NCBI GenBank assembly: GCA_002256145.1
Contig: NKIP01000003.1
Span: forward strand, 124,001-188,000
Reading direction: 5' to 3'
Source of the DNA: Comamonadaceae bacterium PBBC1
Lineage (GTDB): Bacteria; Pseudomonadota; Gammaproteobacteria; Burkholderiales; Burkholderiaceae_C
Length of the DNA: 64,000 nucleotides
The position numbers and the translations under genes were made by a program. Every line of letters begins with the position of its first letter. Within the stretch, counting starts at the first letter, position 1. Under the pieces are notes generated by a model, which saw only the letters and a list, made by a program, of their open reading frames with translations, did no database searches and was not told where the DNA came from. Positions 8,000-16,429 of the stretch are shown in pieces.

Positions 8000-9094
8000 T
8001 CACCCGAAAGCCCTTTGGAAAAACCAAAAGGTGCCCAAGGCCATCGCAATATACGAGGCCAAACGGGTGGTTTGGGTCACGCCAACAGGTCCGCTCAGTT
8101 GCCGAACAAGCCGCATCACCAGCGCAGCGCTGAAGGCCACGACCAACTGCCCCAGCTCAATGCCCACGTTAAAGCCAAGCAAGCTCATGGCCTTGCCCAT
8201 CCCGCCCACACCCAGGTCGGTCAAAGCACCGGCCAGACCCCATCCATGAATCAAGGCGCAGACAAAAACCAATGTCAAACGCACAGCAACCGCCCCCGTC
8301 AAACTGCGATGAACTGACCAGCGGTCAAACACGGCCATGCCCACAATGGTGGCGGCAATGGCGGGCTCAACCCAAGCGCCGGGCACGTCCAAGCCATACC
8401 CAGCACAGGCCACCAGCGTCACCGCGTGACCTGCCGTGAAACAGGTGAGCACCAGCACCACTTGGCGCAAGCTCCACGCTGCAGCCAGCACCACCAGCAA
8501 AAACAACAAATGATCGGCACCCGAAAGCACATGCCAAGCCCCCTGCCGCACTTGCTGCGCCAAGCTGGCCCAGGCCGAGGGCAAGACAGCCCCCTGTGGA
8601 TGCTCGGGTGTCAAGGTCATGAGCTGAGCTTGCGCCCCCCGCGTGACGGCGATGTGCTCTGTTTGCTCATCGGCATTTGTGCCAAACAAGCGCAATCCAA
8701 GTTGGAGGTCAGTGGCCAGCGCTGGTATCGCAAATCGTCCCAACACCACCAAGTGGGTGGATGGGGCAAAGGGGGTGCTGTCAGGCGGCGCCGTGTTGAG
8801 CAAGAGGCCTTCCAGCACACTGCGCCCTTGGTCACTGTCCAATGAAACGCCCCGCTTGATTTGCGACTCGATGCTCGCGCCATGGGTTCGCAGTTCCTGG
8901 ATGGACAGCAGGCCATCGCGGTCGTCATCAAATCCTGTCAATGAGGACACGGGCAGTGACAGCACCATGTATGCACCATCCCCCACAATATTCAAGGTCC
9001 CCCGTTGCGACACCACCCAATGCGCATGGGCTGCCGACATGGCAGAGACTGCCAGCAGGCATGTCAAAACCCATGCCCGCAGCCATGAGGGCAT
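8000..9094 (-). CDS. HupE/UreJ-like membrane protein with periplasmic EF-hand segment
   Basis: 364 residues from the ATG at 9094, chosen because it opens a clean signal peptide (MPSWLRAWVLTCLLAVSAM, cleavage after AHA); the longer frame adds 38 unlikely residues. The periplasmic half holds a canonical 12-residue EF-hand loop, DDDRDGLLSIQE (acidic at 1, 3, 5 and 12, Gly at 6). The C-terminal half has six to seven membrane segments with the HupE/UreJ motifs GADHLLFLLVVL and FTAGHAVTLV. Such proteins are thought to move nickel, cobalt or other small solutes, but the role is unproven. It starts five bases after the YHYH gene stop. Confidence 0.82.
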   Translation of the reverse strand: MPSWLRAWVLTCLLAVSAMSAAHAHWVVSQRGTLNIVGDGAYMVLSLPVSSLTGFDDDRDGLLSIQELRTHGASIESQIKRGVSLDSDQGRSVLEGLLLNTAPPDSTPFAPSTHLVVLGRFAIPALATDLQLGLRLFGTNADEQTEHIAVTRGAQAQLMTLTPEHPQGAVLPSAWASLAQQVRQGAWHVLSGADHLLFLLVVLAAAWSLRQVVLVLTCFTAGHAVTLVACAGYGLDVPGAWVEPAIAATIVGMAVFDRWSVHRSLTGAVAVRLTLVFVCALIHGWGLAGALTDLGVGGMGKAMSLLGFNVGIELGQLVVAFSAALVMRLVRQLSGPVGVTQTTRLASYIAMALGTFWFFQRAFG

Positions 9095-9099
9095 GCACG

Positions 9100-10077
9100 T
9101 CACAGCTTGCCTTTGACGCAGCGTTGCAGGTGAGGGAAGGTATCGGTAGCGTAGTAGTGGTAAATGCCCTTGGGAAATTCGGGTGTGACGCCGGTCCGAC
9201 CATTGCACTCATCCAGATCGCCCAAACCGGCCACGTATTCATAGTCTTGCGTGAAGGTGCCCATGGCATAGGTTGTGGTGTTGGCCGGGCGGTTGACATC
9301 AGGCGTCGCTTTGGTGCGGTAGCTGGATGTGACCGCCTTGACCGCAGAGCTGGCGTCGCTTGCGACTGTGTAGCCATAGCGTCCGTAAATTGGAAAACCA
9401 TCCGCTGCCCAGCCAATCAGGGTCATGGCCTTGTTTCCCTTGCTCAGCTTGGTCAGCAAGCCCTCTGGAACACCGTGGTAGTGGTACATCCCGTTGGGCT
9501 GAACGTGCGCGTTGCTGCTGTCGGTTCCCCATTTAAAGAACGTCTGGCCCAAAGCCTCCAGACTCCATGCGCCCAAAGGCTGACCGCCTTGTTGGCAATT
9601 GCCTGCGTCACTGCAAGAGCCTGCTGTGCCCGGGTCAAAGGTGATGCCATTCAAAGCCACGCCAGGCTTGTCCCTGGCACCGACACGCGGCGTGACGACC
9701 GATGTCGCGACAGGTGTCACGGTCACAGAAGCGGCGATGGATTGTGCAGAAATGGTGTTGGGGTTGTCGTTGTTGGGAAATGTGCCCACGTCGTGGTCTG
9801 GCAAGCCATTGGAAGTGAGCGAACGCAATGTGTCGCTGCAAGACCAAGTTGCCGTGGCGGTGGCATTGACCGACGCAGAGCCATTGAACGCACTGGTGGC
9901 GTAGTTGCAGAGCACACCAGCCGTGCTGGTGGCGGTCGTGCTGGTCTCCGTGGTCGCTGCCGTCGTGGTATCGCCGCCGCCGCAAGCGGTCAAGCCCAGC
10001 CCGCTCAGAGCGGTGGCCACGAGCATTAAAAGGGGTACATGGCCTTGGCTTGACGAAAAATTTTTGAATGTGTTCAT
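9100..10077 (-). CDS. YHYH-domain lipoprotein
   Basis: 325 residues from the ATG at 10077. The first 32 residues form a lipoprotein signal with lipobox LTAC followed by GGG, then a Thr/Ser-rich linker. The body carries the YHYH signature (GMYHYHG) and a second related motif near the C terminus (GIYHYYATDTFPHLQRC), with several paired cysteines. YHYH proteins are secreted proteins of unknown function; the His/Tyr pairs look suited to metal binding. An alternative GTG start at 10128 adds 17 residues; neither start has a clear ribosome-binding site. The next gene, a HupE/UreJ-like protein, follows by five bases, so the two are probably one unit. Confidence 0.82.
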   Translation of the reverse strand: MNTFKNFSSSQGHVPLLMLVATALSGLGLTACGGGDTTTAATTETSTTATSTAGVLCNYATSAFNGSASVNATATATWSCSDTLRSLTSNGLPDHDVGTFPNNDNPNTISAQSIAASVTVTPVATSVVTPRVGARDKPGVALNGITFDPGTAGSCSDAGNCQQGGQPLGAWSLEALGQTFFKWGTDSSNAHVQPNGMYHYHGVPEGLLTKLSKGNKAMTLIGWAADGFPIYGRYGYTVASDASSAVKAVTSSYRTKATPDVNRPANTTTYAMGTFTQDYEYVAGLGDLDECNGRTGVTPEFPKGIYHYYATDTFPHLQRCVKGKL

Positions 10078-10631
10078 GATTTTTAAGGTGTTGCTTGTCT
10101 GGCTTGTGTTGATGGAGGACTTGGCCACCGACGCTCAAAGGCACCGCTGCATGAAGGTGGACTTGAGGGACACCTTGGCGTTGTTGGCTTTCATGCCGTC
10201 ACTGCGGTTGTTTCGGCAAGCACCTGCGCTGCCTTGCGTCCATTGTGAAAAAACAATGTGGCGCAAATATGGGCAAATCCTCACAATCGCTTCACAATTT
10301 CCGCGCCCAACAGCAAGCCCCGCGAACTCAACTCGTGCGAACCCAACCCGTGCATACCCCGGCACTTTTACAACGCTGCTTTGTATTCGTGACAGTGCTG
10401 CCCGTGAACGCACTCACCGCCCATGGATGACAGACATGTCCGGTCTGTGAACGAGGTCTCCGCCCCACGGTCTGCGCTCAAGACTTGCCTGGCCTTGTTG
10501 CAGGCGGGCGCACTCCAATCGGGGGGTGGCGATGGCGCACACCCGGATGTTCTTGGGCCACCAGACAGCGGCTCATTGGATTTTTAGTCGGATGGGCCTG
10601 GCATTGTCGGCCGATCAAGCATTCAAGCCTC
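10078..10631. other. 554-bp spacer without a recognisable gene
   Basis: Lies between the start of the YHYH lipoprotein gene and the end of the DUF2783 gene, both on the minus strand, so it should hold the YHYH promoter and the end of the DUF2783 transcript. Open frames here lack plausible starts, conserved motifs or ribosome-binding sites. The stretch around 10240-10310 is more AT-rich than its surroundings and is the likeliest promoter region. A short direct repeat of CAAGCCTCT (two copies, about 10623-10641) spans the DUF2783 stop. No tRNA or clear terminator seen. Confidence 0.5.
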
Positions 10632-10874
10632 TCAAGCCTCTTTCCGCGCCGCTTGCAACGCCTCGCGCAACACCCGCAAGTCGCCAATATGGTTGGCCAG
10701 CAGCAAGATCAGGCGGGCGTTGAGTGCCTCGCTTTGTTCGTCGCTCAGGCCGTTGTGCGCGTCGATCAGGTGTTCATAAAACTCGTCGCCGGGCGAAAAA
10801 TCTCGGAAGAAGCGGCGGCCGGTTTCGTGGAAATTCGGCGCGGTGTTCAGCGCTGTGGGGGTGTTGGTGGGCAT
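10632..10874 (-). CDS. DUF2783 domain protein
   Basis: 80 residues from the ATG at 10874, which has a purine-rich GGAAGAG about nine bases upstream; an ATG 18 bases earlier is also possible. The protein is short, helical and acidic, with the stretch FYEHLIDAHNGLSDEQSEAL and LLLANHIGDLRVLREAL matching DUF2783. Members of this family are usually encoded next to an FAD-dependent aromatic hydroxylase, as here. It may be an accessory subunit or stability partner of that hydroxylase; no biochemical function is known to me. Confidence 0.82.
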   Translation of the reverse strand: MPTNTPTALNTAPNFHETGRRFFRDFSPGDEFYEHLIDAHNGLSDEQSEALNARLILLLANHIGDLRVLREALQAARKEA

Positions 10875-10892
10875 GTCTGTTCTCTCTTCCAT

Positions 10893-12560
10893 TCAGGCCT
10901 GTTCGCCCACTTGCCCCAAGGCACGGGCCAGGGCCGTTTGCAGCCGGGCGCTGTCCAGGCTGCGCCAGCGGGCCAGCACATGCTGGTCGGGGCGCAGCAA
11001 ATAAGTGGTGCCGGGCTGGGCGTCGTAGCGCTTGGCCATCCAGCCTTGTGTGTCCACCAAGACTCGGAAGCCGGGCACCTGCAGGGCCTGGCGAGACACG
11101 ATCAGGCTGTCCACTGGCACCGAGTTTTGCTTCAGGGCTTGCAGGGTGGCCAGCGTCTGGGCATCGGGCGCAGCATCCACAAAGTGCAAAACCGCAAAGC
11201 CGCGCCCCACTTGGTCGAGCAGCCAGGCGTCTTGTCCGTCCACTTGCACGGGTGCATCGTCCATCGGTGCGCCGGGCACCATCTGGCCTTCAAACGCATC
11301 GGCGTCGGGGGTGTTGAGCACCGAGTCGGTCAGGAAAGACGGCATGGACAAGCGGCCCGAATTGACCAGCTTGCGTGCAAACGGGTGGTGCTTGGCCAGC
11401 GCCAGCACCTGGTTGCGGAAGGTCTTGCTGGTGCGGCTCTTGGGCGTGATGAAGTCGGTCGAGCGGGTCGAGTTCATGATGTTCTCGTCGGCTGCAAACT
11501 GCCGGTCCATCGCGTAGGTGTCGAGCAGCTTTTCGCTGGCCTGGCCCTTGATGACCAAGCCCAGCTTCCACATCAGATCGTCCGCGTCCTGAAAGCCTGA
11601 GTTGGCCCCGCGTGCGCCAAAAGGTGAGACTTGGTGCGCCGCGTCGCCCACAAACAGCACACGGCCGTGGCGAAAATCGGTCATGCGGCGGCACTGGAAG
11701 GTGTAGATGCTGACCCACTCCAGCTCAAACGGCCGCTCGTCGCCCAGCATGGCCTGCAGGCGCGGGATGACTTTTTCGGGCTTCTTTTCTTCTTCGGGGT
11801 CGGCGTCCCAGCCGAGCTGAAAGTCGATGCGCCAGACGTTGTTGCTTTGCTTGTGCAGCAGCACGCTTTGGTTGGGGTGAAAGGGCGGGTCGAACCAGAA
11901 CCAGCGCTCGGCGGGGTAGTCGGCTTTCATGATCACGTCGGCGATCAAAAAGCGGTCCTGAAACACCCGGCCTTCGATGTCCAGCCCCAAGTGGCGACGG
12001 ATCGGGCTGCGTGCACCGTCGGCCACCACCAGCCAGTCGGCCTCGATGTCAAAGTGGCCTTCGGGCGTTTCCACCGTCAGCGTGGCGTGGTCGTCCTGGC
12101 GCGTCACCGCCGTCACCTTGTGCTGCCAGCGGATGTCGGCCCCCAATTCGAGGGCGCGGGCAATGAGCATCTCCTCGACGTGGTATTGCTGCAGGTTGAT
12201 CATGCCGGGGCGCTTGTGGCCCGCATCGGGCACCAGATTGAACTGGTAGACCTCGTCTTCTTCCAAAAAGGTGCGGCCGATGTTCCAGCTCACGCCCAAG
12301 CCGCAGGCCTCGTCGGCAATGCCCAGGCGGTCCAGAATTTCGAGCGAGCGCTTGGCGTAACACACCGCCCGCGAGCCAACCGAGACGGTCTTGTCGTCGT
12401 CCAGCACCAGCACGTCCAAGCCCTGCAAACGCGCATCGATGGCCGCCGCCAAGCCCACCGGGCCTGCGCCAATCACGATCAGCGGTTTGCGCTGCGGCGG
12501 TGTGGCCATCAGGTCGGCAGGCGACTTGTAGGGATAAATCGGGTTGACGTAAGCACCCAT
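10893..12560 (-). CDS. FAD-dependent hydroxylase, MhpA-like (class A flavoprotein monooxygenase)
   Basis: 555 residues from the ATG at 12560, preceded by GGAG. Domains: N-terminal FAD Rossmann motif GAGPVGLAAAIDARLQGLDV, the DGARSPIRRHLG (DG) motif in the middle, the second FAD motif GDAAHQVSPFGARGANSGFQ, and a C-terminal thioredoxin-like region (about the last 130 residues). This is the architecture of 3-(3-hydroxyphenyl)propionate hydroxylase and related phenolic ring hydroxylases. The actual substrate is unknown. It is divergent from a GntR regulator with palindromic sites between them, and linked to the DUF2783 gene downstream, so it is probably induced by its substrate through that regulator. 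Confidence 0.88.
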   Translation of the reverse strand: MGAYVNPIYPYKSPADLMATPPQRKPLIVIGAGPVGLAAAIDARLQGLDVLVLDDDKTVSVGSRAVCYAKRSLEILDRLGIADEACGLGVSWNIGRTFLEEDEVYQFNLVPDAGHKRPGMINLQQYHVEEMLIARALELGADIRWQHKVTAVTRQDDHATLTVETPEGHFDIEADWLVVADGARSPIRRHLGLDIEGRVFQDRFLIADVIMKADYPAERWFWFDPPFHPNQSVLLHKQSNNVWRIDFQLGWDADPEEEKKPEKVIPRLQAMLGDERPFELEWVSIYTFQCRRMTDFRHGRVLFVGDAAHQVSPFGARGANSGFQDADDLMWKLGLVIKGQASEKLLDTYAMDRQFAADENIMNSTRSTDFITPKSRTSKTFRNQVLALAKHHPFARKLVNSGRLSMPSFLTDSVLNTPDADAFEGQMVPGAPMDDAPVQVDGQDAWLLDQVGRGFAVLHFVDAAPDAQTLATLQALKQNSVPVDSLIVSRQALQVPGFRVLVDTQGWMAKRYDAQPGTTYLLRPDQHVLARWRSLDSARLQTALARALGQVGEQA

Positions 12561-12610
12561 GTGCACAGCTCCAAATTGGTCAAAAAGCACCCTGTGGTGC
12601 CCAGACCGTA

Positions 12611-12652
12611 ATTTACCATTGATAAATCGGTTTACCTAAACGTAATTTTAGG
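12611..12652. promoter_or_regulatory. two palindromes in the hydroxylase/GntR divergent promoter region
   Basis: ATTTA-N7-TAAAT (12611-12627) and CCTAAA-N6-TTTAGG (12635-12652) lie close together in an AT-rich patch just upstream of the hydroxylase start. Their position suits operators for the divergently encoded GntR/FCD regulator or core promoter elements of the hydroxylase. Not confirmed. Confidence 0.4.
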
Positions 12653-12684
12653 CCTTGAGGGCTCAGCGTTCAGCGTGGTGTGTT

Positions 12685-12710
12685 GAACGCCCAACGCCCA
12701 ACGCCCAACG
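12685..12710. repeat. short tandem repeat in the divergent promoter region
   Basis: The heptamer AACGCCC is repeated three times without gaps, followed by a partial fourth copy. It lies between the two palindromes and the GntR start. Could vary in copy number by slippage. Confidence 0.8.
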
Positions 12711-12763
12711 ACACCTGTTTGACAGCACCCCGTTGCATGGTCCGTTATGCTTGAACTTGTTTC

Positions 12764-12774
12764 TTGTATGACAA
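12764..12774. promoter_or_regulatory. candidate GntR/FCD operator
   Basis: TTGT-ATG-ACAA is a short palindrome of the type bound by FadR-subfamily GntR regulators. It lies five bases upstream of the regulator's own ATG, a position suited to autorepression. Confidence 0.4.
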
Positions 12775-12778
12775 CTCC

Positions 12779-13552
12779 ATGAGTCAACACTTCACCCCTG
12801 TTTCCAGCGGTGCCCGTTTGTCCGATCAGGTGGCCGAGCAATTGAGCGCCGAGATCAAGCAAGGTCGTTTGGCACCGGGCGACAAACTGCCCACCGAGGC
12901 GCGACTGGTCGAGCAGTTCGCCGTCAGCCGCACCGTGGTGCGCGAGGCGGTGTCGCGACTCAAATCGCTGGGCTTGGTGGATTCGCGCCAAGGCAGTGGG
13001 GTGTTTGTGAGTGCGCAGCAGCCTTTTGCGCCCCTGAATTTCGAAGCCCGGCACGCCGCTTCGCAAGAGGCGGTGGTTCAGATCGTGGAGGTGCGCCGCG
13101 CCCTGGAGGCCGAGGTGGCGGCGCTGGCGGCCGAGCGGCGCAGCGCCAGCGACTTGCTGGCCATCGAGCAGGCGGTCCAGGCGCTGGACCAAGCGGTGCA
13201 GTCGGGTGGTGATGGCGTGGCCGAGGACGTGAATTTTCACCGCGCCATTGCCGAGGCCACGCGCAATCCATTTTTGATCCAGACGCTGGGTTACCTGAGC
13301 CAGTTTTTGCACGGGGCCACCCAGGTGACCCGGGCCAACGAGGCCCGGCGCGGTGACTTTGCGGCCGCTGTGCGCAGCGAGCACCAGGCCATCTTGCAAG
13401 CCGTGCAGGCGGGCGATCCCGAGCGGGCACGCGAAGCCGCTTTTGCCCACATGGGCAACGCCATCGGCCGCATTCGCAAAGCCGATCCGGTGTTCTGGGT
13501 GCAAGAAGGCGAGCGGCTGGCGCAGCCCCTGGTCAAGGGGCTGCAGGGCTGA
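12779..13552 (+). CDS. GntR-family regulator, FadR/FCD subfamily
   Basis: 257 residues from the ATG at 12779; a TTG start 15 bases upstream is less likely because it falls inside a palindrome. Residues about 12-75 form the winged helix (KLPTEARLVEQFAVSRTVVR, then SRQGSGVFV), and the rest is an all-helical FCD domain with the metal/ligand residues D and H in EDVNFHRAIAEATRNP. FCD regulators respond to carboxylic acids and related metabolites. The gene is divergent from the MhpA-like hydroxylase and convergent with a Bug-type binding protein, so it probably controls this locus. Confidence 0.88.
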   Translation: MSQHFTPVSSGARLSDQVAEQLSAEIKQGRLAPGDKLPTEARLVEQFAVSRTVVREAVSRLKSLGLVDSRQGSGVFVSAQQPFAPLNFEARHAASQEAVVQIVEVRRALEAEVAALAAERRSASDLLAIEQAVQALDQAVQSGGDGVAEDVNFHRAIAEATRNPFLIQTLGYLSQFLHGATQVTRANEARRGDFAAAVRSEHQAILQAVQAGDPERAREAAFAHMGNAIGRIRKADPVFWVQEGERLAQPLVKGLQG

Positions 13553-13553
13553 G

Positions 13554-14573
13554 TTACTCAGCCTTGATGTTGGCCGCCTTGACCACCGCCGCATAGCGCG
13601 ACAGGTCACGCGCCATGTCGCGGCCAAACTTCTCGGGGCCACCCGGGCTGGCGGTGATGCCCAAGGTGTTCAGGCGCTCGCGCACGGCCGGGTCGTTCAA
13701 GACCACATTCAGCTCGGTGTTGAGTTTGTCCACAATCGCCCGGGGTGTTTTGGCCGGGGCCAGCAAACCGACCCAAGAGTTGATGTCGAAATCGGCCACA
13801 CCCGCTTCGATGAAGGTCGGCACATCGGGCATGGACGGGGCGCGTTGTGCGCTGGACACGGCCACCGCGTGCAGCTTGCCCGACTTGACGTGCGAAATCG
13901 CCCCCGCCACGGCGGTGTAGACCAGCGGAATGTTGCCGCCCATCACATCGATCATGGCCTGGCCACCGCCTTTGTAGGGGATGTGCGTCAGGTTGGCCCC
14001 CGTGCGCTGCTTGAGCAATTCACCCGCAATGTGGGGTGTGCCGCCCGTGCCGGAGGTGCCGTACGACAGGCCGCCCGACTGTGTCTTGGACAGGGCGATC
14101 ACTTCCTGCAGCGTCTTGGCCTTCACGCCGGGGTGCGCCACCAAAATCAAAATCGCATCGCCAATTTTGCCGATGGGGGCAAAGTCTTTGGCGGTGTCAA
14201 AACCCACTTTGGGAAACACATGGGGGTTGATCACCATCGTGCCGTCAAAGCCCAAGAGCAAGGTGTAGCCATCGGGTTCGGCCGTGGCCACCATTTGTGT
14301 GCCGATGTTGCCCGAGGCACCGGGTTTGTTGTCCACGATCACCTGCTGGCCCAAGCGCTTGGACAGCTGCTCGGCAATCAGGCGGCCGCTGGTGTCGGTC
14401 ACGCCGCCGGTCGCAAAGGGCACCACCAGGCGAATGGGTTTGGCGGGGTAGGCTGCTTGGGCAGCGGCTGTGCCAGCGCTCAGGGCCAAGCCGCCGCAGG
14501 CAGCGGCCACCAAGCCTGTGCTCAGCGCGGCTTTGAGCCATTGGCGTCGGGGTGTTGGGGTCTTCTGGGTCAT
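13554..14573 (-). CDS. Bug/TctC-type tripartite tricarboxylate transporter substrate-binding protein
   Basis: 339 residues from the ATG at 14573, preceded by GGAGACAACG. The N terminus has a twin-arginine-like signal (TPRRQWLKAALSTG ... AAAQA). The mature protein begins with the family signature YPAKPIRLVVPFATGG and continues with GASGNIGTQMVATAEPDGYT. Bug proteins are periplasmic receptors for carboxylates and other small molecules; Burkholderiales carry many without adjacent tctAB membrane genes, as here. It is followed upstream by an ICL/PEP-mutase-family gene on the same strand (28 bases apart), which suggests a shared substrate. Confidence 0.9.
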   Translation of the reverse strand: MTQKTPTPRRQWLKAALSTGLVAAACGGLALSAGTAAAQAAYPAKPIRLVVPFATGGVTDTSGRLIAEQLSKRLGQQVIVDNKPGASGNIGTQMVATAEPDGYTLLLGFDGTMVINPHVFPKVGFDTAKDFAPIGKIGDAILILVAHPGVKAKTLQEVIALSKTQSGGLSYGTSGTGGTPHIAGELLKQRTGANLTHIPYKGGGQAMIDVMGGNIPLVYTAVAGAISHVKSGKLHAVAVSSAQRAPSMPDVPTFIEAGVADFDINSWVGLLAPAKTPRAIVDKLNTELNVVLNDPAVRERLNTLGITASPGGPEKFGRDMARDLSRYAAVVKAANIKAE

Positions 14574-14601
14574 CGTTGTCTCCAATGGGTTTGTGGCTGA
14601 A

Positions 14602-15474
14602 TCAATCGGTTTCAGCGTAGCGCTTTTCAAAAGCCCACACGTCTTCAAAACCCATGAGCTTTGTCAGGTCGGCAAAGTCGTACAAAGGCGTGCTGCCCTG
14701 GGCCGAAGAGCCGGTGTCTTTGAACTGCTGGTAAACCTGCGTCATGGCCTGCACGCCCGCCAGCAAGGCGGTCACCGGGAAGATGGCGATCTTGTAGCCC
14801 AGCGCTTCCAGCTCTGGCTTCGTCAGCACCGGGGTGCGGCCTTTTTCGACCATGTTGGCCACCAGCGGCACGTCAAAGCTTTGGCCGATGCGGCGCATTT
14901 CTTCTTCGGACTCGGGCGACTCGACAAACAAGATGTCGGCACCGGCTTTGGCGTAAGCCTCGGCCCGGCGCAGCGCTTCATCCAGGCCCAGGGTGGTGCG
15001 GGCGTCGGTGCGGGCGATGATCAAGAAGTCTTTGGACTCGCGCGAGTCCACTGCCACCTGGATCTTGCGCACCATGTCGGCCATGGGGATGACGCGGCGG
15101 CCTGGCGTGTGGCCGCATTTTTTGGGGAACTCCTGGTCTTCAAGCTGGATGGCGCAAGCGCCCGCCGCCTCGTAACCCCGGATGGTGTGGCGCATGTTGA
15201 GCAGGCCGCCGTAGCCGGTGTCGGCATCGGCAATCAAGGGCGTGCGGGCCATGCCCGCCATGGCCGTGACGCGGCCCACCATGTCGCTGTAGGTGGCCAA
15301 GCCCGCATCGGGCAAGCCCATGTGCGAGGCCACGGTGCCGTAGCCGGTCATGTACAGCGCATCAAAGCCAAAGCTGTCGGCCAGGCGCAGCGAGACCATG
15401 TCGAACACACCAGGGGCGACCACCAGGCCGGGTTGGTTCAAACGCGCACGCAGCGCAGAGGTTTTGGGGTTCAT
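14602..15474 (-). CDS. isocitrate lyase/PEP mutase superfamily protein (2-methylisocitrate-lyase-like)
   Basis: 290 residues from the ATG at 15474. The TIM-barrel family motifs are clear: Mg-binding Asp residues in ADADTGYGG (about 82-90), the LEDQEFPKKCGH loop with the catalytic Cys120, and a later FVESPES. Members cleave or rearrange C-C or C-P bonds of 2-hydroxy or 2-methyl di/tricarboxylic acids (methylisocitrate lyase, oxaloacetate decarboxylase, carboxyphosphonoenolpyruvate mutase). The KKCGH loop supports a lyase activity rather than PEP mutase. The pairing with a Bug receptor and SDR hints at organic acid catabolism; the exact substrate is unknown. Confidence 0.86.
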   Translation of the reverse strand: MNPKTSALRARLNQPGLVVAPGVFDMVSLRLADSFGFDALYMTGYGTVASHMGLPDAGLATYSDMVGRVTAMAGMARTPLIADADTGYGGLLNMRHTIRGYEAAGACAIQLEDQEFPKKCGHTPGRRVIPMADMVRKIQVAVDSRESKDFLIIARTDARTTLGLDEALRRAEAYAKAGADILFVESPESEEEMRRIGQSFDVPLVANMVEKGRTPVLTKPELEALGYKIAIFPVTALLAGVQAMTQVYQQFKDTGSSAQGSTPLYDFADLTKLMGFEDVWAFEKRYAETD

Positions 15475-15544
15475 GGAGCAGGACTTGTGCAAGAGTGATT
15501 AAAGTGACAGGGTCAGAATTTTTGATTTCATCAGAGAAAACACC

Positions 15545-16339
15545 ATGGACCTGCACCTAAGCGACAAACACATCCTCATCACCGGTGGCAGCAAAGGCAT
15601 TGGCCTGGCCTGTGCGCGGGGCTTTTTGGCCGAAGGCGCCCGCGTGAGCCTGGTCTCGCGTGACAGCGCCAACCTCGAGGCCGCACGCGCCCAGCTGCAA
15701 GCCACATTTCCCGCCGAGCGCATCCACACCGTGGCCGCCAATTTGCGCGATGCCTCGGCCGCCTTGGTGGCCCTGAACGCGGCCGAAGCCGCGTTCGGCC
15801 CCGTCGACGTGTTGGTCAATTCAGCTGGTGCGGCCAAGCGCACACCCGCCCCCGAACTCACGCCCGAGGCCTTTGCCGACGCCATGCAGGCCAAGTACTT
15901 CACCACCATCCACATGGTCACGCCCTGCATCCAGCGCATGGCCGCACGCGGGCAAGGCGCGGTGGTGAACGTGGTGGGCAACGGCGGCAAAGTGGCCAGC
16001 CCCATCCACCTGCCCGGTGGCGCGGCCAATGCGGCGCTGATGCTGGTGAGCGCGGGCTTGGCCGCTGCTTATGGGGCGCAAGGCATCCGCGTCAATGCCG
16101 TCAACCCCGGCCTGACCCTGACCGACCGCCTCAACGAAGGCTTGGCCGCTGAAGCCCGACTCAAAGGCATCAGCCCCGACCAGGTCATGGCCCAGTCGGT
16201 CGCCAAAATTCCGCTGGGCCGCATGGCAGAGCCCGAAGAAATCGCCAACGCCGTGCTGTTTCTGGCCTCGTCCAAAGCCAGCTACGTCACCGGCATTTGC
16301 ATGAGCATGGACGGGGCACTGAACCCGATCGTGGTGTAA
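15545..16339 (+). CDS. SDR-fold protein lacking the usual Tyr-Lys catalytic pair
   Basis: 264 residues with the NAD(P) motif TGGSKGIG (13-20) and NSAGAA (92-97), so it is clearly a short-chain dehydrogenase/reductase by fold. At the position of the YxxxK active site it reads GGAAN (158-162), and the usual Ser is also not evident in VGNGGKVASP. A classical dehydrogenase reaction is therefore doubtful; it may bind cofactor only, or use other residues. The C-terminal SMDGALNPIVV is SDR-like. Divergent from the ICL-family gene across about 70 bases. Confidence 0.85.
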   Translation: MDLHLSDKHILITGGSKGIGLACARGFLAEGARVSLVSRDSANLEAARAQLQATFPAERIHTVAANLRDASAALVALNAAEAAFGPVDVLVNSAGAAKRTPAPELTPEAFADAMQAKYFTTIHMVTPCIQRMAARGQGAVVNVVGNGGKVASPIHLPGGAANAALMLVSAGLAAAYGAQGIRVNAVNPGLTLTDRLNEGLAAEARLKGISPDQVMAQSVAKIPLGRMAEPEEIANAVLFLASSKASYVTGICMSMDGALNPIVV

Positions 16340-16429
16340 CGGACAGACGCTGTGTGATCGCTGTGGCAAGCTTGCTGCAGCGACACCGCCTTCCTGAGAC
16401 TGCCCAGACACCTCCCAAAGGACAAGCCC

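Noticed and set aside
8941-10029. 362-residue plus-strand open frame over the YHYH gene
   Set aside because: No conserved motif; the minus-strand frame has a lipoprotein signal and YHYH motifs.
9905-10450. 181-residue plus-strand open frame in the 10.1-10.45 kb spacer
   Set aside because: Half of it is antisense to the YHYH gene; the rest has no motif, no ribosome-binding site and unnatural composition.
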